Shown: positions 37,666 through 52,830, counted from the stretch's first letter. The stretch: DNA of 64,000 nucleotides from Tanypteryx hageni (GCA_028673005.1 CM054112.1:189817144-189881143); one strand, 5' to 3'. A program made the numbers and translations. Notes: generated by a model from the letters alone, not told the origin.

Positions 37666-38346
37666 ACCTCTCTAGCTCCTCGTGAAATACTCATCTAAGC
37701 GAAAAATATTGAGAAAATTGTGAAATCTCAAAGAACACATTTGGAAACTCTGTGTACTCCAACATGGAGTACACCTTTCCCATCTTGTTATTTACGAAAT
37801 AAAGAGTGTTTTTCAAATCCATAGTTAGAGAAAGTTGCTACGTGATGGAATTTTTCGAAATAAGTCATTAATTAGGACGACTTTGTTAATGCATTTCTAC
37901 TGCATAATTCAATATAACATTAGCAATTAATATTAAAAACAATTTTATAAAATATAAATAATGAAGTTAGAGCTGTTATTCAAGCAGGCATGTTAATTAG
38001 ATCGTTTACTCTCTGTCGTATATGATAATACTACGTGGTTACAAATATACAGATTAGATTTTACATTTCTCGCCAAATACATTTTTTCTCATATTAAATT
38101 TCCAAAAGTACCCATGAAAAACTAAGCGAACACAGAAAAAAGAGATTAAAATAATTTTAAATCTCTCTATAAAGTCTAAAGGAAGGGATTTTCAGGGTTC
38201 TTGGAAGGCATTCACAGCTATCAAAGCGGTCCCAGGGCTCATGAAATCCCCACCGCACATCACCCCAACAGGCCAACCCCTACCTTTCCCACATGGGCTT
38301 AATAACTTGGTTTTCATAAGACCACATCTAATCTATTTTTCCTTTC

Positions 38347-39463
38347 TCCATATACGAAGTAAAGAGAAAGTATTGTTTTCATGAAAACAATCGAATTCGA
38401 GATTTCAACGGAAATACATGTTTTAAGGTCCCCTGAATACGTTTTGACTATTTTCTCGATGTTGTCTGTTTGTGTTTATGTTTGTCCGTGACTGTAATTT
38501 TGTGGTTGCTCTAACTCAAAAACTATTAATAAGGTCAACGCGAAATTTTGTATTTGACATTTTTGTTAAAGGGAAAAGAACTGATTAGATTTTGGTAAAA
38601 ATCGGTCAGCCGCAAGTGGGTGTTTACTCATGTCACATCCGTTTTTTTTATATTTACTTTAATATTCGATAAATGTAAAAAAGTACCGGAATAAAAGTTG
38701 TAGCAAGCTTAATTTTCTACAATGTTTGTTCGAAATATTTCCCCATATTATATATTGTTGAAGAGATATTTTAAAAACTAAATTATTTAGCTGCCACCGC
38801 CACACCACCTAACGGCAATTATTTTAAACACTTCACGCTCCTTTTTATTTTCTTAATTGCTGGAGCTTCGGGGCTATATCCAATATCAGAAGGCTACGGT
38901 TTGAGTTTATTTCTGTTCTTTGTAAAGTCTTTAAGTTTTTCTCGCAGTTCCTTAAAATATTTATTATCCTTTAACCTATTTGGAATTCGTAGAAATATTA
39001 CAGGTATGGAGAAAGTAATGTGGTGGCCACGTCAGATTTTTTTGAAATGTTTGCTTTTATATTTAATGAATGTAAAAAAGTCTATATTGCAATAAAAGTT
39101 GTAGGACATTGAATTTGCTACAACGTTTGTTCGTAACGTTTTTCCCATATAATGCATTGTTTAAGAGATATTTTAAAACTAATTTTTTAGCTGCCACCAC
39201 CACATCACCTACTGGCGACTATTGTATACACTTTACGCTTAGTTACGTCTTAGTAACGCTCCTTTTTCTTTTCTTAATTGTTGGAGCTTCGTGGATATAT
39301 CAAAGATCAGAAGGCTACGGTATGAGTTTATTTCAGTTCTTTGGTAGTCTTTGAATTTTCCTCGCAGGTCTCTAAAATATTTATTATCATTTAACCTATA
39401 TAGAATTTTTAGAAATATTACAAGTATGGAGAAAGTCATGTGGTGGCCACATCAGATTTTTTC
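38347..39463 (+). repeat. Dispersed repeat family A, copy 2, with its right part duplicated
   Basis: 38347-39043 matches the copy at 11241-11932. Then about 415 bp is repeated in tandem: both 38645-39043 and 39044-39463 contain AATAAAAGTTGTAG, TAGCTGCCACC, GGAGCTTCG, ATCAGAAGGCTACGG and a GTGGTGGCCAC end. The second part keeps the AGTTACGTCTTAGTAACGCT word of copy 1 that the first part lacks, so the two derive from different source copies or from unequal exchange. Confidence 0.85.
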
Positions 39464-42400
39464 ATTTAATATTTTTTATACCTATTGTCTTGAAGAGGGG
39501 TAAATATGAAAGGAAAGACTCGATGACTTGCGTGGGTAAATTGTTCCAATCTTTTATCCCCATATTTAGAAATGGACGTTTTTGCCAATTACCGTTCTGC
39601 CTTGGTGACTGTATTTTTTATTTATGATCCCAACGACCCGAGTAAATCGCCTCTTTCATCCTATCACTAATGCCTTTCCGTCCGGGTTTGTTTACATAGG
39701 CATTTGGCATCCCCTAGTAAACCTAGCCATTCTTCTCCGATATTGCAGTGATTCCCAGCTCTAGTTATCTAATATTTCTGCAACCCTCGCGTCCCTCCTA
39801 AATTTACTGAATGTGAAGGTGCTATTCTTTGCACCTTTTCAAGATTTGCACTCGGTTCTATCTGGTGAGGTTCCAACTAAATCTATTATATGTTTTTTAG
39901 GAGATGGTCTGAGTTGAGTAGTTAAATGTCCTCGAACATAGCTCGACTATTAAAACTCAAAGTATTTTTTAAATGTTTTAAATAAAAAAACAAAGTTTCT
40001 CACAGAAATCACTTTCAGAAAAATTTAATATAAAACAGGGTAACACCCTTGGGATACATTTCGCCTCCTTTATGGCGTAATAACAGACATGAATAAACAA
40101 GTAAATAAAAACGATTTAAATCGAATCTTAAACAAGACAGTTCCTCCACTCCTCTTCCTTCCTCCCCCCTTCTACCCCATCGCGCTAAGTTTTCCAAGAC
40201 GGAAACTAATCTAGGATTCGAGCAAATCCTTGTTAAATATTTGAGATCTTCAGCAGCGGCCGCACCAGCACCGAGCACCCCTACGCTCCCTCATTCTCTC
40301 GTCTCCTACCTTTCTCCCACCTTCAAGGTAACAAAACCTCGCGTTTTACTTCCTCCCTCTCTCTCTCTCCTGCCCCACATCCACGTTCCTATCCCATCAA
40401 CCTAAATGCCGGACCATGAGCTTTGTGCACGGAGTCGACTCCGTTGTCTCTTCCCAAACGGAATGGCGTGTTTTGCCCTGAAATAAAACGAAAACAGAAT
40501 AAAAACGAGGATGACGTCGTTTCTCCGGCACCTCTCCCTTTACTCCCGCTCTCACTCTTTCCCCCATCGACCTCCTCCTCTAGAAACTACATCATACACA
40601 CGAATGCCCGTCCGCACTCTCCCTCAAACGTGTACACATAAAGACCACTTCCCTCTCCTCTCGCACGTGTCTCATTACATCCACCCTCTCCCTGTCTCGT
40701 GCTTTTTCCTTCCTTTCCCTTGCGCCCTCTTCTTTAGGGCATTTGATAAAGTTTGGCGGTGAATAGGTTTAAGCTCCGCTCGTGTAAAACGAGAAAAAAG
40801 AGCTCTTCATCTCTTCCTCAATTTGCTCTTGGTTTATCTCTCTCTTTCAAATAGCTTAATTTCATTGAATAATTCATATATTTTACACGAGCAAACCGTA
40901 AAACCTCCAACTTCGCAATCTATCTCTCACCCATTTTATCTCTATCTCTTTCGACCCCTTCCCTAGGAGTTGAAAAGAAACTTAGAAAGAGGCGCATTGG
41001 AAAACAAGGAGGTAAAGCATTTTTTGACCCATCTTATTCTTTCTTACCGTTTCTCTCTCTCTCTCGCCCTCTCATTTTTTCTCTAAATAAAGATGGTTTC
41101 TAGGATGTTTTTTATTCAACCAAACCGGGCCTCGAGAATCCATGCATATTTTTTAATTCGAAGGAGAGAAGACTCTCGATATTTCCACTCGCCTATGTGA
41201 GAGCACTTCCATTTTGTCCATTTAAGTTAACGCGAGAAAAATTCTCAAGAGAAATACTACCATAAGGGCGACGAAGGCATACGTAACGAATGGGAGTTCT
41301 TTTCTTCTTCCTCTAGTTTTGTATTTCGTTTCGTCGCGATTTCACTTTTTCCGCGAGTTTTCACTTTCAACCCAGCGCGGAATTTTTGGACAGTATTTTT
41401 CGCATCAGTTTCATTCATGCTTTGTATGACACGATTTTTGTTTCGTCGTGTTCGTCGAGTTTCGTTGTTTTTTCGAGTTCGCCATTTCGTTTATTTTTTC
41501 ATCTCGGTCGACATTTCATTACTTTTCCTCGTGATTTTATTTCGTCGCGATATTATTTCACGTTTTCGTCAAGATTTAATTATTTTTTGCGCGACTCCAT
41601 TCGCGGCGATATTGTATTCTTCCGCAATGCACCTTATATTTTCTCATCCTGGTTCAACTCTAACCCTATCTCTTTTTCTGTCTCTCTCGCCTCTTCCTTC
41701 TCTCTCTCTCTCTCTTTTCCTTTCCTACTTTACTGGAATTGTCCTTCCTTCCATTATAGAATTGGAGAAAGACACGTATACGAGAGTCGACATCAAAAGA
41801 ATGAGATCGAGCGCCTCTGGGATATCATTGGGACGATTTGTTTATGAATCCCTTTGGCAGAGGGACATGACGCGCGTACCCCGGAGCTTGAGAGATTCCA
41901 ATAGGAATGGTACGGACTCGTCGCGAGTCCTACTTCGGTCCCGATGAGCGCCTTTATGTGTGGAGATGACCTCGTAACGCTCGTGTTGAACAGCAATCAA
42001 ATGCTCCCGTTCCTCTTTTTTCTGGTCTTTAGCCGCATGGAAAGTTCTTTGAATTTTCGCTCTGACGTCACGTCGTGAACAGGTACGGTAGGGAATGTCG
42101 AAGGATGAAGGCTGAGTGGATGCATCCATTAAATTTACGAGAATGGATTACTTCTACGTTATTTTTCGTAAGTGCATGTTTTCATTTTCGCTAGCGTTTT
42201 AACTAAAAACTAAAAATGTCAACATTTTTATTTCAATCCCTTCTAACTATCTCGTAAACTCGTTTAAATCGAAGAAATGAGGTTCTTTCAGGGCAAACCT
42301 TTACCTTTCTTTGAAATGCAGGCAACTTACATACGCAGGAAACGGATTTGCAATGAATGAAAATGGTTGAATTCATTTCCTGAATACAGTTTCACAATTT

Positions 42401-42936
42401 TCAAAGCAAGTGTGAAAACGTATCCTACACAATGGTCACTTATTTTTTCTACGCACGGTCAAATTCGAGTTATAGAGATTCGAAATTATTTAAATATCTC
42501 TTTTATTAAATAACCTATTGGACCATCAATAAATACTAAAATTTGTGGTAGTTTAAGTACAGTACTTTCAAATAATTTACGAATACTGTGATGTAGTGGT
42601 AGATTCACTTCAACTGAAACAACTGTAGTCCTGGCCCGAAGTGCTCCCAGCTCATAATTCTCTCAACTATCTTTCCCAAGAGTTCTTGTTTTGACGCCTT
42701 AAGCCTCCGGAAAGACGAATAGCGTTTAAACTCGAGCTTTATACACGACATATAAACTAAAAACGCCGAATTTGAAGCTATATTTTAAGCGGTTTGAATG
42801 ACGCTGTCCAACTTTTGTTCCGTCTAAAACTCTCCACCCGAACATTAATAATTGTTAGATTAACCTCCTCATTTCAATCCGGACTAGCAAGGATATCTAG
42901 TCTATTTTTTTTACCGCGGAAGCGTAGGTTGGGATG

Positions 42937-43065
42937 TGTGTAGATAGATAGATGTCTTTATTCGGGCAAAATTTAGACCATGAGGTCCTCTCTTACATTT
43001 AACCCTTCGTCAGTGTTAAGTTACATTATATTAAAAAACATTAAATTACATCAAAAACGATTAAG
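42937..43065 (-). repeat. Possible 3' tail of a non-LTR retroelement
   Basis: On the minus strand the sequence ends ACCTCATGGTCTAAATTTTG, then CCCGAATAAAGACATC and a short (TATC)n run. An AATAAA signal followed by a simple repeat is a common end of insect non-LTR elements. No coding sequence from such an element is visible next to it, so this remains tentative. Confidence 0.35.
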
Positions 43066-43715
43066 ATAATAAAAGACTAATACAGACAGAGAGAGATAGA
43101 TAGTTACATATTCAGGAAAACTTCTGAAAAAGACAAGGTATTAATGGAAAAAATCTAGGAAGGACCTGGCTTGGCCACCCTAGTAAAAACCCATGAAGTG
43201 AAGGGAGGTGGAAAAAACCTGCGAAAATCCTAGATAAATAAAAGAACAATACGAACGATACAATTACACAATAAAGTGAAAAATCAAAAATTATATGTTA
43301 ATAAATCAGGTGAAAAATATAATAATAATAAATAAATAAACGAAAAAAATATGTAAGATAAAATTACTATGAATGTGTATGAGAAAAATGTATCAATGGG
43401 GAAAATAAACAATATATACATAATAAATGTACACTCAACAATAACACAAAGAAAAAAGAGGGGGTTAAGGAAAGCAACGCCAGGGGTAATCTGCATGAAA
43501 TGCTTCCTTTGGCACGCTTCAAACTTTCGGTGAGTGTGGGTGCGAGTTTTTTTGCGTTTGGGTAGGGAAGTAAAGGGCCCAGGGGGAGGGGAGGGAGGAG
43601 AGCGCATCTGAGGGGCGGGTGCGGGGACCCTAGAGTCCCGGAGGCGTCCCATGAGATAGGATTTTTCCTCCTGGCAACGCTCCACTCCCCTTTCATTCTG
43701 CCCACGACTTCCTTC

Positions 43716-43783
43716 GCGCCCACCGCACCCCCTCTACGCCCACCGCAACCCCTCTATGCCCACCGCACCCCCTCTACGCCCAG
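43716..43783 (+). repeat. Three-unit minisatellite (about 21-22 bp)
   Basis: GCCCACCGCACCCCCTCTAC-type units repeat three times with one or two substitutions. Confidence 0.9.
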
Positions 43784-45354
43784 AACCCTTTTCTTCTCTC
43801 CCCCACCCCTTTACCCGCCTCACTTCCCCGGAAACTTTTTCCAGGCAACCGCAAAACTTGCAATGAATAATGGCTCCGGGTTGTCTAAGCGGCTATTTTA
43901 CGACTGGACCGTCGGATGGTAGCGCTTATAATCCTTGGCCATACGGAGAGCAAGATGTATTCTTTTATTATTTCTAGCCGCTACATTGATTTCTTTGTTG
44001 AAGGTAAACTAACTGGAAAGAGTTTTATTATTAGAATATCCTAAGGAAAATGTTCTCTTTCTTCCTTCTCTTGTCGCGAGGATTCGGTGGATACGTTTAG
44101 GCTGAGAGATGCCGCGTTTAGAAAGAGATAGATGGGGAGCGTGAGGCTGATAATTTTTGTATATTTATGACCTCTTGCAATAATGTAAGAAATATGATCG
44201 TCTTGGATATTCGATGTCGCTTAAAACCACTGCAAAAAATGGAATATATTTGGTTTTATATGGTTTTATTCGATTGAGTTTTGCCCTATTTATCGCCATT
44301 TTAATAAGCAAAATTAGTAATTACCAAGATAACTCCAACAAGTATAAAAAGGTGGAGAATATGAGATAATTATAGAATCAACGATCGAAGAATTCCCAAT
44401 TAGGATTGTCGTTTCACAGTCGAAATATTTACATATTCGTTTTTTTGACCCGTTATAGTTTTATTGATTATCAATTGGAGAACAGGACTAATATGCCCTC
44501 TATCGTTAAAATTTGAAGTTCAATGATATATTGAAAATATTAAGAATTTTTCCTGATTTTACCTTCATAAAGGAATAAAATACGATTGAGATAATCCGAA
44601 ATCACTTTGGTTGCGTTAAAATGTGGATGCATTGTCGAAAAAATTTCCTTGTTACTATGCAAAGCGAGCCCTTGTTTGTGGTCGTATAAATATTGAAACA
44701 TTATAATTTCTCTTGTTGGGATTGCGTGCCGATTTTCTCAGATTGAGAAGGTGTTCGTGTCTGCATGGGTCTATATTGGCTCACTATCACTCTGAATAAT
44801 CGACCCGAACGCTGGTTGGTTTTCGCCAACCGAAAAAATATTAAGACCTTACATCGAATGAGGATGGGCTGAAACTTTTCTTGCATGGCGTTACGCAAAC
44901 TGCGATTTCTCATTATCTCTCGCGTGGAGAATCGGTATAAGGATTTTTGCCTTGAATCCGATAACCATAACCGCAGACAAGTCTGTCAACTTTGATTACA
45001 ACTCCCATTTCAAAAAACAGGTTAGGATATTGTAATCGACCTTCTGATATTCCAACAGAAAAAAATAACAGGGCAGATCTTTTCACGTGTCTGGAACGCT
45101 CGACTGTCGCGACATTGGTTTAAAAGTGGTGAAAAGTGAGCTGAAACTTGGTTATTTTTCAATTAAACTAATTAAATATTTTTGAAATGGAATATTAAAG
45201 GTAAATAATTATAATAAATTCCCGGTCTGTAAATCCAGAACAAAACTAATCATTGTTCATGACTCATGTTCATCAATGATAAGATGTTTATTTGTGATAT
45301 ATACCAAATAATATGATATGATACTTATAGTAAATAATTAAATCATGTTAATAA

Positions 45355-45530
45355 CGTCATCATGGTAGAGGGGTGGTTAGCGTACCTGTCTTCCTATGCT
45401 AGGATTGCGGATTCGAATCCAACATGGTTGTACGTGTGTCTTTTCTATGGTTAAAAATTTATAATTACGATAGACCGATACCGACCGTTTATGAACTAGA
45501 TAAAATAAATAAATAAAATAAATAAATCGA
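45355..45530 (+). mobile_element. tRNA-derived SINE with (AAAT)n tail
   Basis: An A-box-like GGGGTGGTTAGCGTACC (about 45370) and a perfect B-box word GGATTCGAATCC (45409-45420) are spaced as in a tRNA gene. A body of about 80 bp follows, and the unit ends in an AAATAAATAAATAAAAT-type tail at about 45500-45528. This head, body and tail order is that of a SINE. No target duplication was found by eye. Confidence 0.75.
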
Positions 45531-45931
45531 CGGACGATTTAACTAGATATCCAGCGACAGATTTAAATTCCACGCTTAAATGGTTGAAATATAGTCAGAA
45601 AAATTCATAATGCACGCATTAGCCTAAAAACATTTACTTATTCCGACAATGTTCGATTCTTCCTCGCCAGACTCCGCCAAATAAATTCTCAATTCTTACT
45701 CGCGTCTTAAACCAGAAACAGGCACTCCTAACCATAACATAGATTTCCGCTTGTTTTCCCGCTTTCGGTATGGGTTTTAAATCTCCCTATGGGATTTGGG
45801 TGTCTCAGATTCGTCGTAAAAAAAAACCCAAAGCGAGGAGAGAGAAATAAGGCGAATCACGGCACTTTCAAAAGGGGAGAGAGAAGAAGGAAAAGGAAAG
45901 CGGCGTTTATCGGCCTCCGCTCCCTTTATGA

Positions 45932-46345
<414 letters not shown>

Positions 46346-47140
46346 TAAATTAATATATTCAGATTTGCGTGCTTTTAATTAATCGAGTAGGAACATTTTG
46401 TGTGAATAACGTAAAAATATTTCGGTATTATATAGTGGAATGTATTAAATTTTCATAAATGCTAATAAATTTACGCGATCCTGAAACAGTTCTCAAAATG
46501 TTTCAATTGGCTTAATCTGATTATCCATTTCTATTCAAATCTTTTAGGGCAATTTTCTCAAAAACTACTAGATGGATTTTATATTGTTGCACCTTTTTAG
46601 CATCGTATTAACATATAGATTATCGACATACCCAGAAAATTGGCATTGATTACCTCCACGAGGTGATCAAGTATGTTTTTTAAAACAAATTTCTTAAAAA
46701 TTGCTCCATGTACTTATCTTAATATTTTAATGGATATTGTGTTAAAACAACTTTAAAAATTTAATTTAAAATCCAATTATGCACACTTCTTATAAAAACT
46801 GAAAATTTAAAAATAAAAAGGGAATTTAAAAAACTCCTGGGGTAATTTTTAATTATAATTTAATTTAAAGAAAACTGAAAAATAAAAAATATTTTTGACA
46901 CTCAGAACTTGCTATTAGCATATTAAAACATCTTGATGCAAGCGCAAATAACTCTCAAGTTGGCACAAATATTTCTAACACTTTACAGTATTCTCAATGA
47001 CACAAAACATATTACAAAACCAATTTCTGATTAATTAAACTTAGATGTCCCCAAAATATCATACGGAAATTTTCAAAAAAATTTTCAAATACGCTTTTAT
47101 TAAGAATAATTTTTTTTATTAAAAATATATTAAAACTGGG

Positions 47141-48060
47141 AGCCCGTTGCAGTACTTCCTGCAAACAATTCAGGAACCTTGAGTGAAGTGATCCTATGCG
47201 ATAGGGCTTATGACAAAGAATTTTGACACTGTTTTTTGTTGAACCACTTTTATTAACCCTCTCAAAATAATCATATAGCTCAAACCATTTTCATAACCAA
47301 AAACACATACATGATTTACACTAAAATTTGCAAACGAAACGATATTTTGAATGTACGCGTGAAGTATCTTCCTATTTGAAATGTTAAGTTGTCCATTATT
47401 ACAATGCATTGGAGTTGTTTCTGACTTAAAGTTTCTACGCTACATGTTTATTTGATTTATATTTACATGAAACTTTTCACTTAAATTTTCAATTGGTTTC
47501 ATGCGTTTGTTTCATTGTAAGCTTAGTGCAAATGCACTTGAAATCCTGAGTAATAATTCAACAGTCCGAGATCAACAATGCCAGCTATCCTAGCAACCTC
47601 CTTCATGAAATGTCGAAAAATCGGAAAAAATCGAATATAAACTTAAAATATGAGCAAACACGTACAAAACAACTAAATCGATGGTAGGAATAAGAATCTT
47701 CATTTTATTCTACGTCAAACTGTATGAATCTCGAATCAAAGTCTTGATCGTAAGATATTTTAAAATTTTAAAGAATAAACGTCTACACATAGTATTCTAG
47801 CCGATTACGTGATAATCGAATTAAAAAACGAAAACTATCCTGGTATCGAACCCATACCTTTTCGGGGAACTAGAATCCACTTAAAACCTGCAAGAGTTCC
47901 CGCCGAGTATTCAGGCGAAAGATTTGTCGAAATCGAGCAGACCGTTTTCGGTTTATTTGCGTTCATGCCGGAAGGTGACGTCATTTGAGGCTTGAGACGC
48001 AGGCATGCAGGGACGCACGCAGGGATGCACGCAGTGACACAGCGGCTATGGTATATTAGA
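47141..48060 (+). repeat. Dispersed repeat family C, uninterrupted copy (~900 bp)
   Basis: It matches 58836-63604 when the insertions there are removed, and partly matches 63602-63908. Landmarks are CACTTCCTGCAAAC-type start, AACCACTTTTATT, CCATTTTCATAACCAAAAAC, GAAATGTTAAGTTGTCCATT, GTGCAAATGCACTTGAAA, GAATAAACGTCTACACATAG and TATTCAGGCGAAAGATTTGT. The right end runs into a short (CGCAGGGATGCA)n minisatellite at about 47998-48035. There is no coding capacity. Confidence 0.85.
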
Positions 48061-51000
48061 TACTGAACCATTGTAACATTTCAGGTTGAACAAAACTTAC
48101 TCAAAATATATTTGCTTATTATCTCTTGATTGTTGTTGATTAGGCTGCTTAAAAATAAAAACAAAATATATTTGAAATGTTAGCGTATTAGATTTTTCTA
48201 AGCTATTTAACTTAAAATTTCCAAAATTAAAATACATGTGAATATTACAGATTTATGAATGGTTATAAACTGTTTCATTTGTACCAAAATGTTTTAATAT
48301 GCTAATATTGAGTGTCCAAAAATTATTTTTTTATTTTTCAGTTTGCTTTAAATTACACTATAATTAAAACATTATAACCAAGGAGTTTTTAAAGTCCTAA
48401 TTTATTTTTATTATGATTTGTGCAGCAGCCAAAACGTGCATTATGTGGTGAATAGATAATAGCTGACATTCGTTGAGATAGGTTGAGAAAAATTTATGGT
48501 GCGAGAGAAAATTTCAACTCTTTTTCGTGGTATTAAAAAGCCATTATTTTAAACACCATCGTTTCATGGCTAAAAATAATTAAAAAATAAGAAACTCACT
48601 TTTTATTAATAAAAACCCAGTTCTAAAGCTAACCTCCAAAGAAAGTTCGACGTCACTGTTTTTAAAAATCCTGCCCGCTGACGTTTATTTGATTCACTAC
48701 CCATTTTATGTAACGACAAAGTAGTTACAAAAGGCTAAATAAAAAAACTTTTACTTCTCCCATTTACTGTCTCATTAAATCAGGTCAGTGAGTTTTAACT
48801 GTCCCGAGATAAGCAAATAGAGCCGTCATATAAGGGAATGTAAATGGGTTTTAGTATTACGTACGCCTGTCAATACTACGAGTCTGTCTCATCAAATCTT
48901 TTATTGGAACACGGGAAAAAATGCGGAGATGGTCGCAAAACGACACTTTATTCGACCTTCATCCTCGTAAATTGCCGTCCTCCCCTCCCACCCTTCCCCA
49001 CTATCCCTCTCATCAAACGTATTGTAGTGGGTGGTCATTGCGCCATTGAGCGTTCGACGCAGTCGATATATACTGTCATCCGTGCTCCAGTTCCCTATCC
49101 TTCAAACTCTCCTTCCTCTTCCCTCTCATTCCCTTAGCTACTCTTCCGATTCGTTTCCCACCCTCTGCCCCTAAAAACATCCACTCGCAAAAACGAACGA
49201 AAACACTAAATACCGCCCTCAACATGCCCCGCTTTCTCTCAGCTCCCTGAAGTACGAATGCGAAATACTGTCAATTTTATTTCGCTTCACTTTCGTAAGA
49301 CTACATATTTTATGAGATGGGATCCAATATATATCGAATTTGTATTTTTTCCTCCGACAGAAAAAACAGAACCGAATCTCTTTTCCATCTCGAAAAACAT
49401 CCCGATAAATTTCCCGAAAAGGTATTTTTCACTCCGAAGTACGTCACGAAGCAAACGACATGTTTCGGTTTTAAAATACCATCATCCTTCCCCCTCCCTT
49501 CCCCCATCTTCCACCATAGCAAAGCTGTTTGTGCGGCTTGTTTATGTACCGAACCCCTACGTCATCTAACAGATATTGGACGAGGAAATGCGCGGACATG
49601 TTCCTCTCATCCTTTTCAATCGCGGAGCACTCCAGTTCCTCTCCGCTGGCGTCATCTCCGACTCCCATTATTGAGTCCTATCCTAACGCGGCGTTCCCGT
49701 TTCGTGGAGGCAACAACCAAACCCCCGTTATACGGAAATCCACCGCTTTCCGAGACGTTGAAATTCGTTCGGGCGAAATAATGTTAAAGAAAGGGATGGA
49801 AGAGAGTAACGGCATCGCATCCACCCCCCATTTGTTTCAAATCCAGGAGTTTTCCTCGCGGATCGTTATAAGAATGAAGAAAGAGATTTTGGAGTAAAAA
49901 TAAACCGTAGCTAAAACTATGGAATGGAAAGAAAGAAGGATGAAAATCTCTTTCGTCGAGGTAGAGAGAGAGAATGATTAGCATCGTGGATGGGCTCGAT
50001 AACGAGTTGAGGCTATTCCATGTGGGACTTGAGCGCTTCCATCATCCTCTTTGGAACACTTCCAACGATCCCGTTTTCACGCCCTGCCAGAACCACCTGT
50101 GCCTCGACTTGTTTGCCCGGATGTCCGCCTACCTCGACCTGTCTCCATCCGCGCCGCGTTTCCGGTTTCAAATGAACGGAAGGCGGTCGACGAAGTATAT
50201 ATAGGAAAGGAATCATATGCATACCCGTTTTCACATCGGAGAGACTACTGTCTACTATAAAATTTATGCTGGTGCATCACAAATTGTTTAGTTGCCATTA
50301 AAATGGCATTAAATCACTTGAAAACCATGTCAGCGATAGCTTTGTGAGTTGTGAGACGCTAGAGCGACTTGTGGAAAAATTACCTAATTCTTCGAGGAGT
50401 TATAGCCTAAATCCTGATCTAAAAAGAGCCTAAGTAATTGCGGATTTTAAAAGTCATCCTTAGGTGTTGTCCATTCTACAAAATTCATAGACTTTCGCAG
50501 TTAGAAGATTTAATAAAAAATTTAAAAATGTAATAAAAGAATGGCTCTGAATAGTTTGCAGGAAAGTGACTGCACTACAGTAAATTATATTAAAATCAGT
50601 AAATAATACTTAGTTTAACATGACCTACATTTTTTTATATGTGAACTGGCTACTATGCGACAATGATGCCGTGTTGAATCATTTGCTCTATTGCTTTAGA
50701 TCATGTTGCCTTCTGACAAATCAGAAATTACTCTGAGATATTCTTTCTCCAGTCTTGCTAACATATGTTATAATAATTTTTTTAGTTCATAAATTTAAAA
50801 TGTTGCTGACTGATCTTGGTCTTGGTGATGCGTATATTCATTACTTTGACTCTCAATATCGCTCAAAGAATAATCAGTCTTCAACCTCAAATCGTTTATT
50901 ATGCCGCAAAAGCTATTATATTCTTAGATTTATTTTCAAATACGAATCTTTCTGATTTCATTTTAGATTATCTTATATCGTTTAAAAACTATCAGAGCTT

Positions 51001-52830
51001 TCTATTATGCAAATATAGAACTTTAGTAGAACTATCCCGATGAAAGTCAGTTACTACTTTCCTCATATTTTTTGTGACATTTAGATAATCTATTTAAAAA
51101 TTTTATTCAGTTTATTCTTGAAGAGAAACTTTACCTTGGTTGCGATTGATCCTTAAAATTTTCTTCTATGTAGGTACGTATAATCCACTTTACCGATTAG
51201 CATTAAGTTCTCAACCAGGCACCGTGATCGCTAACTGAATAACAACTAATCAGGACTAAAGATTAGCGGTACTATTAACGCTTGACTATCTCGTTTTTTT
51301 TCATATGGCGAATTATATTTATTCTTTACCTATATAATAGTTGTGGCTTTGAATATGACGCTCGGTGGCGGTGGCGAGTTGTGGTTTATCGCAAATACCT
51401 AGATAACCGAACGTACTATTTCGACGATCTTTTCATAATATGCGGATATCTACCTCGTACACCTTTTAAACATGTCGTCGTCTATCATAATATCATAGGT
51501 TTGATTTCAGGAGTGTTTATTTTCCCCATTTGATTTCGTCTTCAAGGTGATTTTCATTGTTGCCGCTTTCGTCTAATCGCGTGTGAGACTGAGATTATCT
51601 GCCCACACATTCACGACATTTCGACGCTATTTGAAGTTTAAACAATATTTTGGTTACGATAAATAATAGCGGTAACTAAATAAAATAAATAAATATTCCA
51701 TTACACATTGATATTGTGTTCATGGATGCTCGAAAACGAGGCTTGTGTTTCTTATTCAAGACGTTTTCCCCCGAAAATTGTTTATTGTACCTGGTGATAT
51801 TCGCAGCGTGCGAAATAATTCGTAGCGTTTACCTGGTGTTTTTCGTAGCGTATGGGTTAAGGTGCAGTTATTATAGGTTAGGTCATTTATTTTTGTAACA
51901 ACATTCTAATAGAATTATTTATTATATTTAACATTTCTTTGCCACCCAACTTTTATATGCCCATAATTATTTTTACCTTCTAGAACATTCAGTTATGTGG
52001 ATTTTATATTTATTATTCACATTTTAGTCTTCATAAAAGTTGTTTTTGTTAATTTTTTATTTAAATTGTATTTTAACTTAATACTTAATTCACGCATACC
52101 CGTCATATTTGATGGGTAATCACTCTAGTTGACTAACAAAGCCTAGTCAGTATGTATGGTAAAAATTTAAACGCATTTCATTAATTTAAGATAAATTTGG
52201 CAACGTTTATGTGCGCTCCAGTTGCTGTATTTATAAACTTTTCCAAGATTATAGCCGCAAGAGTTTTTCGTACTTATGCTTCTGCTCTGTTCACATCAGG
52301 GATTGAATAAGCACAACGGAACCTCGACTTTGATCATGTTCCTCCGGCACTCTTTCGACCTAGCCTTGGCCTGTGAACGTGTGGAAAATATTCAGCGACG
52401 TCGCGTGTGCTTTTGACATTCATTTCTCTCTCGCCTATTTATTTTCTTTGATCTGCATACATCATTCCGTAAGGCAAGGGGTTTTCACTTCTGGTACCAA
52501 TTAAGGTCACTCACGATCCTGCTTTTTCACGTTAAGTATATGAAACTTTGCAAAACATTTTCTATCATGCTTAGAATTAAAATATTCTAATTTCAGTTCA
52601 TAGTAACACTCTATATCAATATTTCGTGACCCATTCTTCTTATAACCCGGCAGACTTTTATGAGATTCAGTTTCGACGAAACATAACGAACGGTTTCGAA
52701 AGTTCTATTGGATGGAGATCCAGTAAAATAGTTTCATCACGTAACAATTGAAAGTTTTCCACGTTATGAGGCGATTAGTGGAGCGTTTTGAATCGAGAAT
52801 TGCTGTTTACATCAAAAGTATTTAGTTATT
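48061..52830. other. No recognised gene (probably KCTD intron 2)
   Basis: AT-rich except for a more balanced stretch at about 48950-50200 with several overlapping open frames of 65-154 codons. None of these shows a domain, and the frames overlap on both strands, so I do not call a gene. Elsewhere nothing is recognised. Confidence 0.45.

Noticed and set aside
41386..41947. Two overlapping open frames of 153 and 176 codons
   Set aside because: They come from a TTTCG/TTTTC-rich, Phe/Ser/Arg-coding stretch and a CT run. Both overlapping frames are open at once, there is no family motif, and they lie within the KCTD intron.
42595..42670. tRNA-like or SINE head (TGATGTAGTGGTAGATTC)
   Set aside because: Only an A-box-like word is present; no B box at the right distance.
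49317..49897. Open frames of 154 and 122 codons in a more GC-balanced stretch
   Set aside because: They overlap one another and open frames on the opposite strand, with no conserved domain seen. A host exon cannot be excluded but is not supported.
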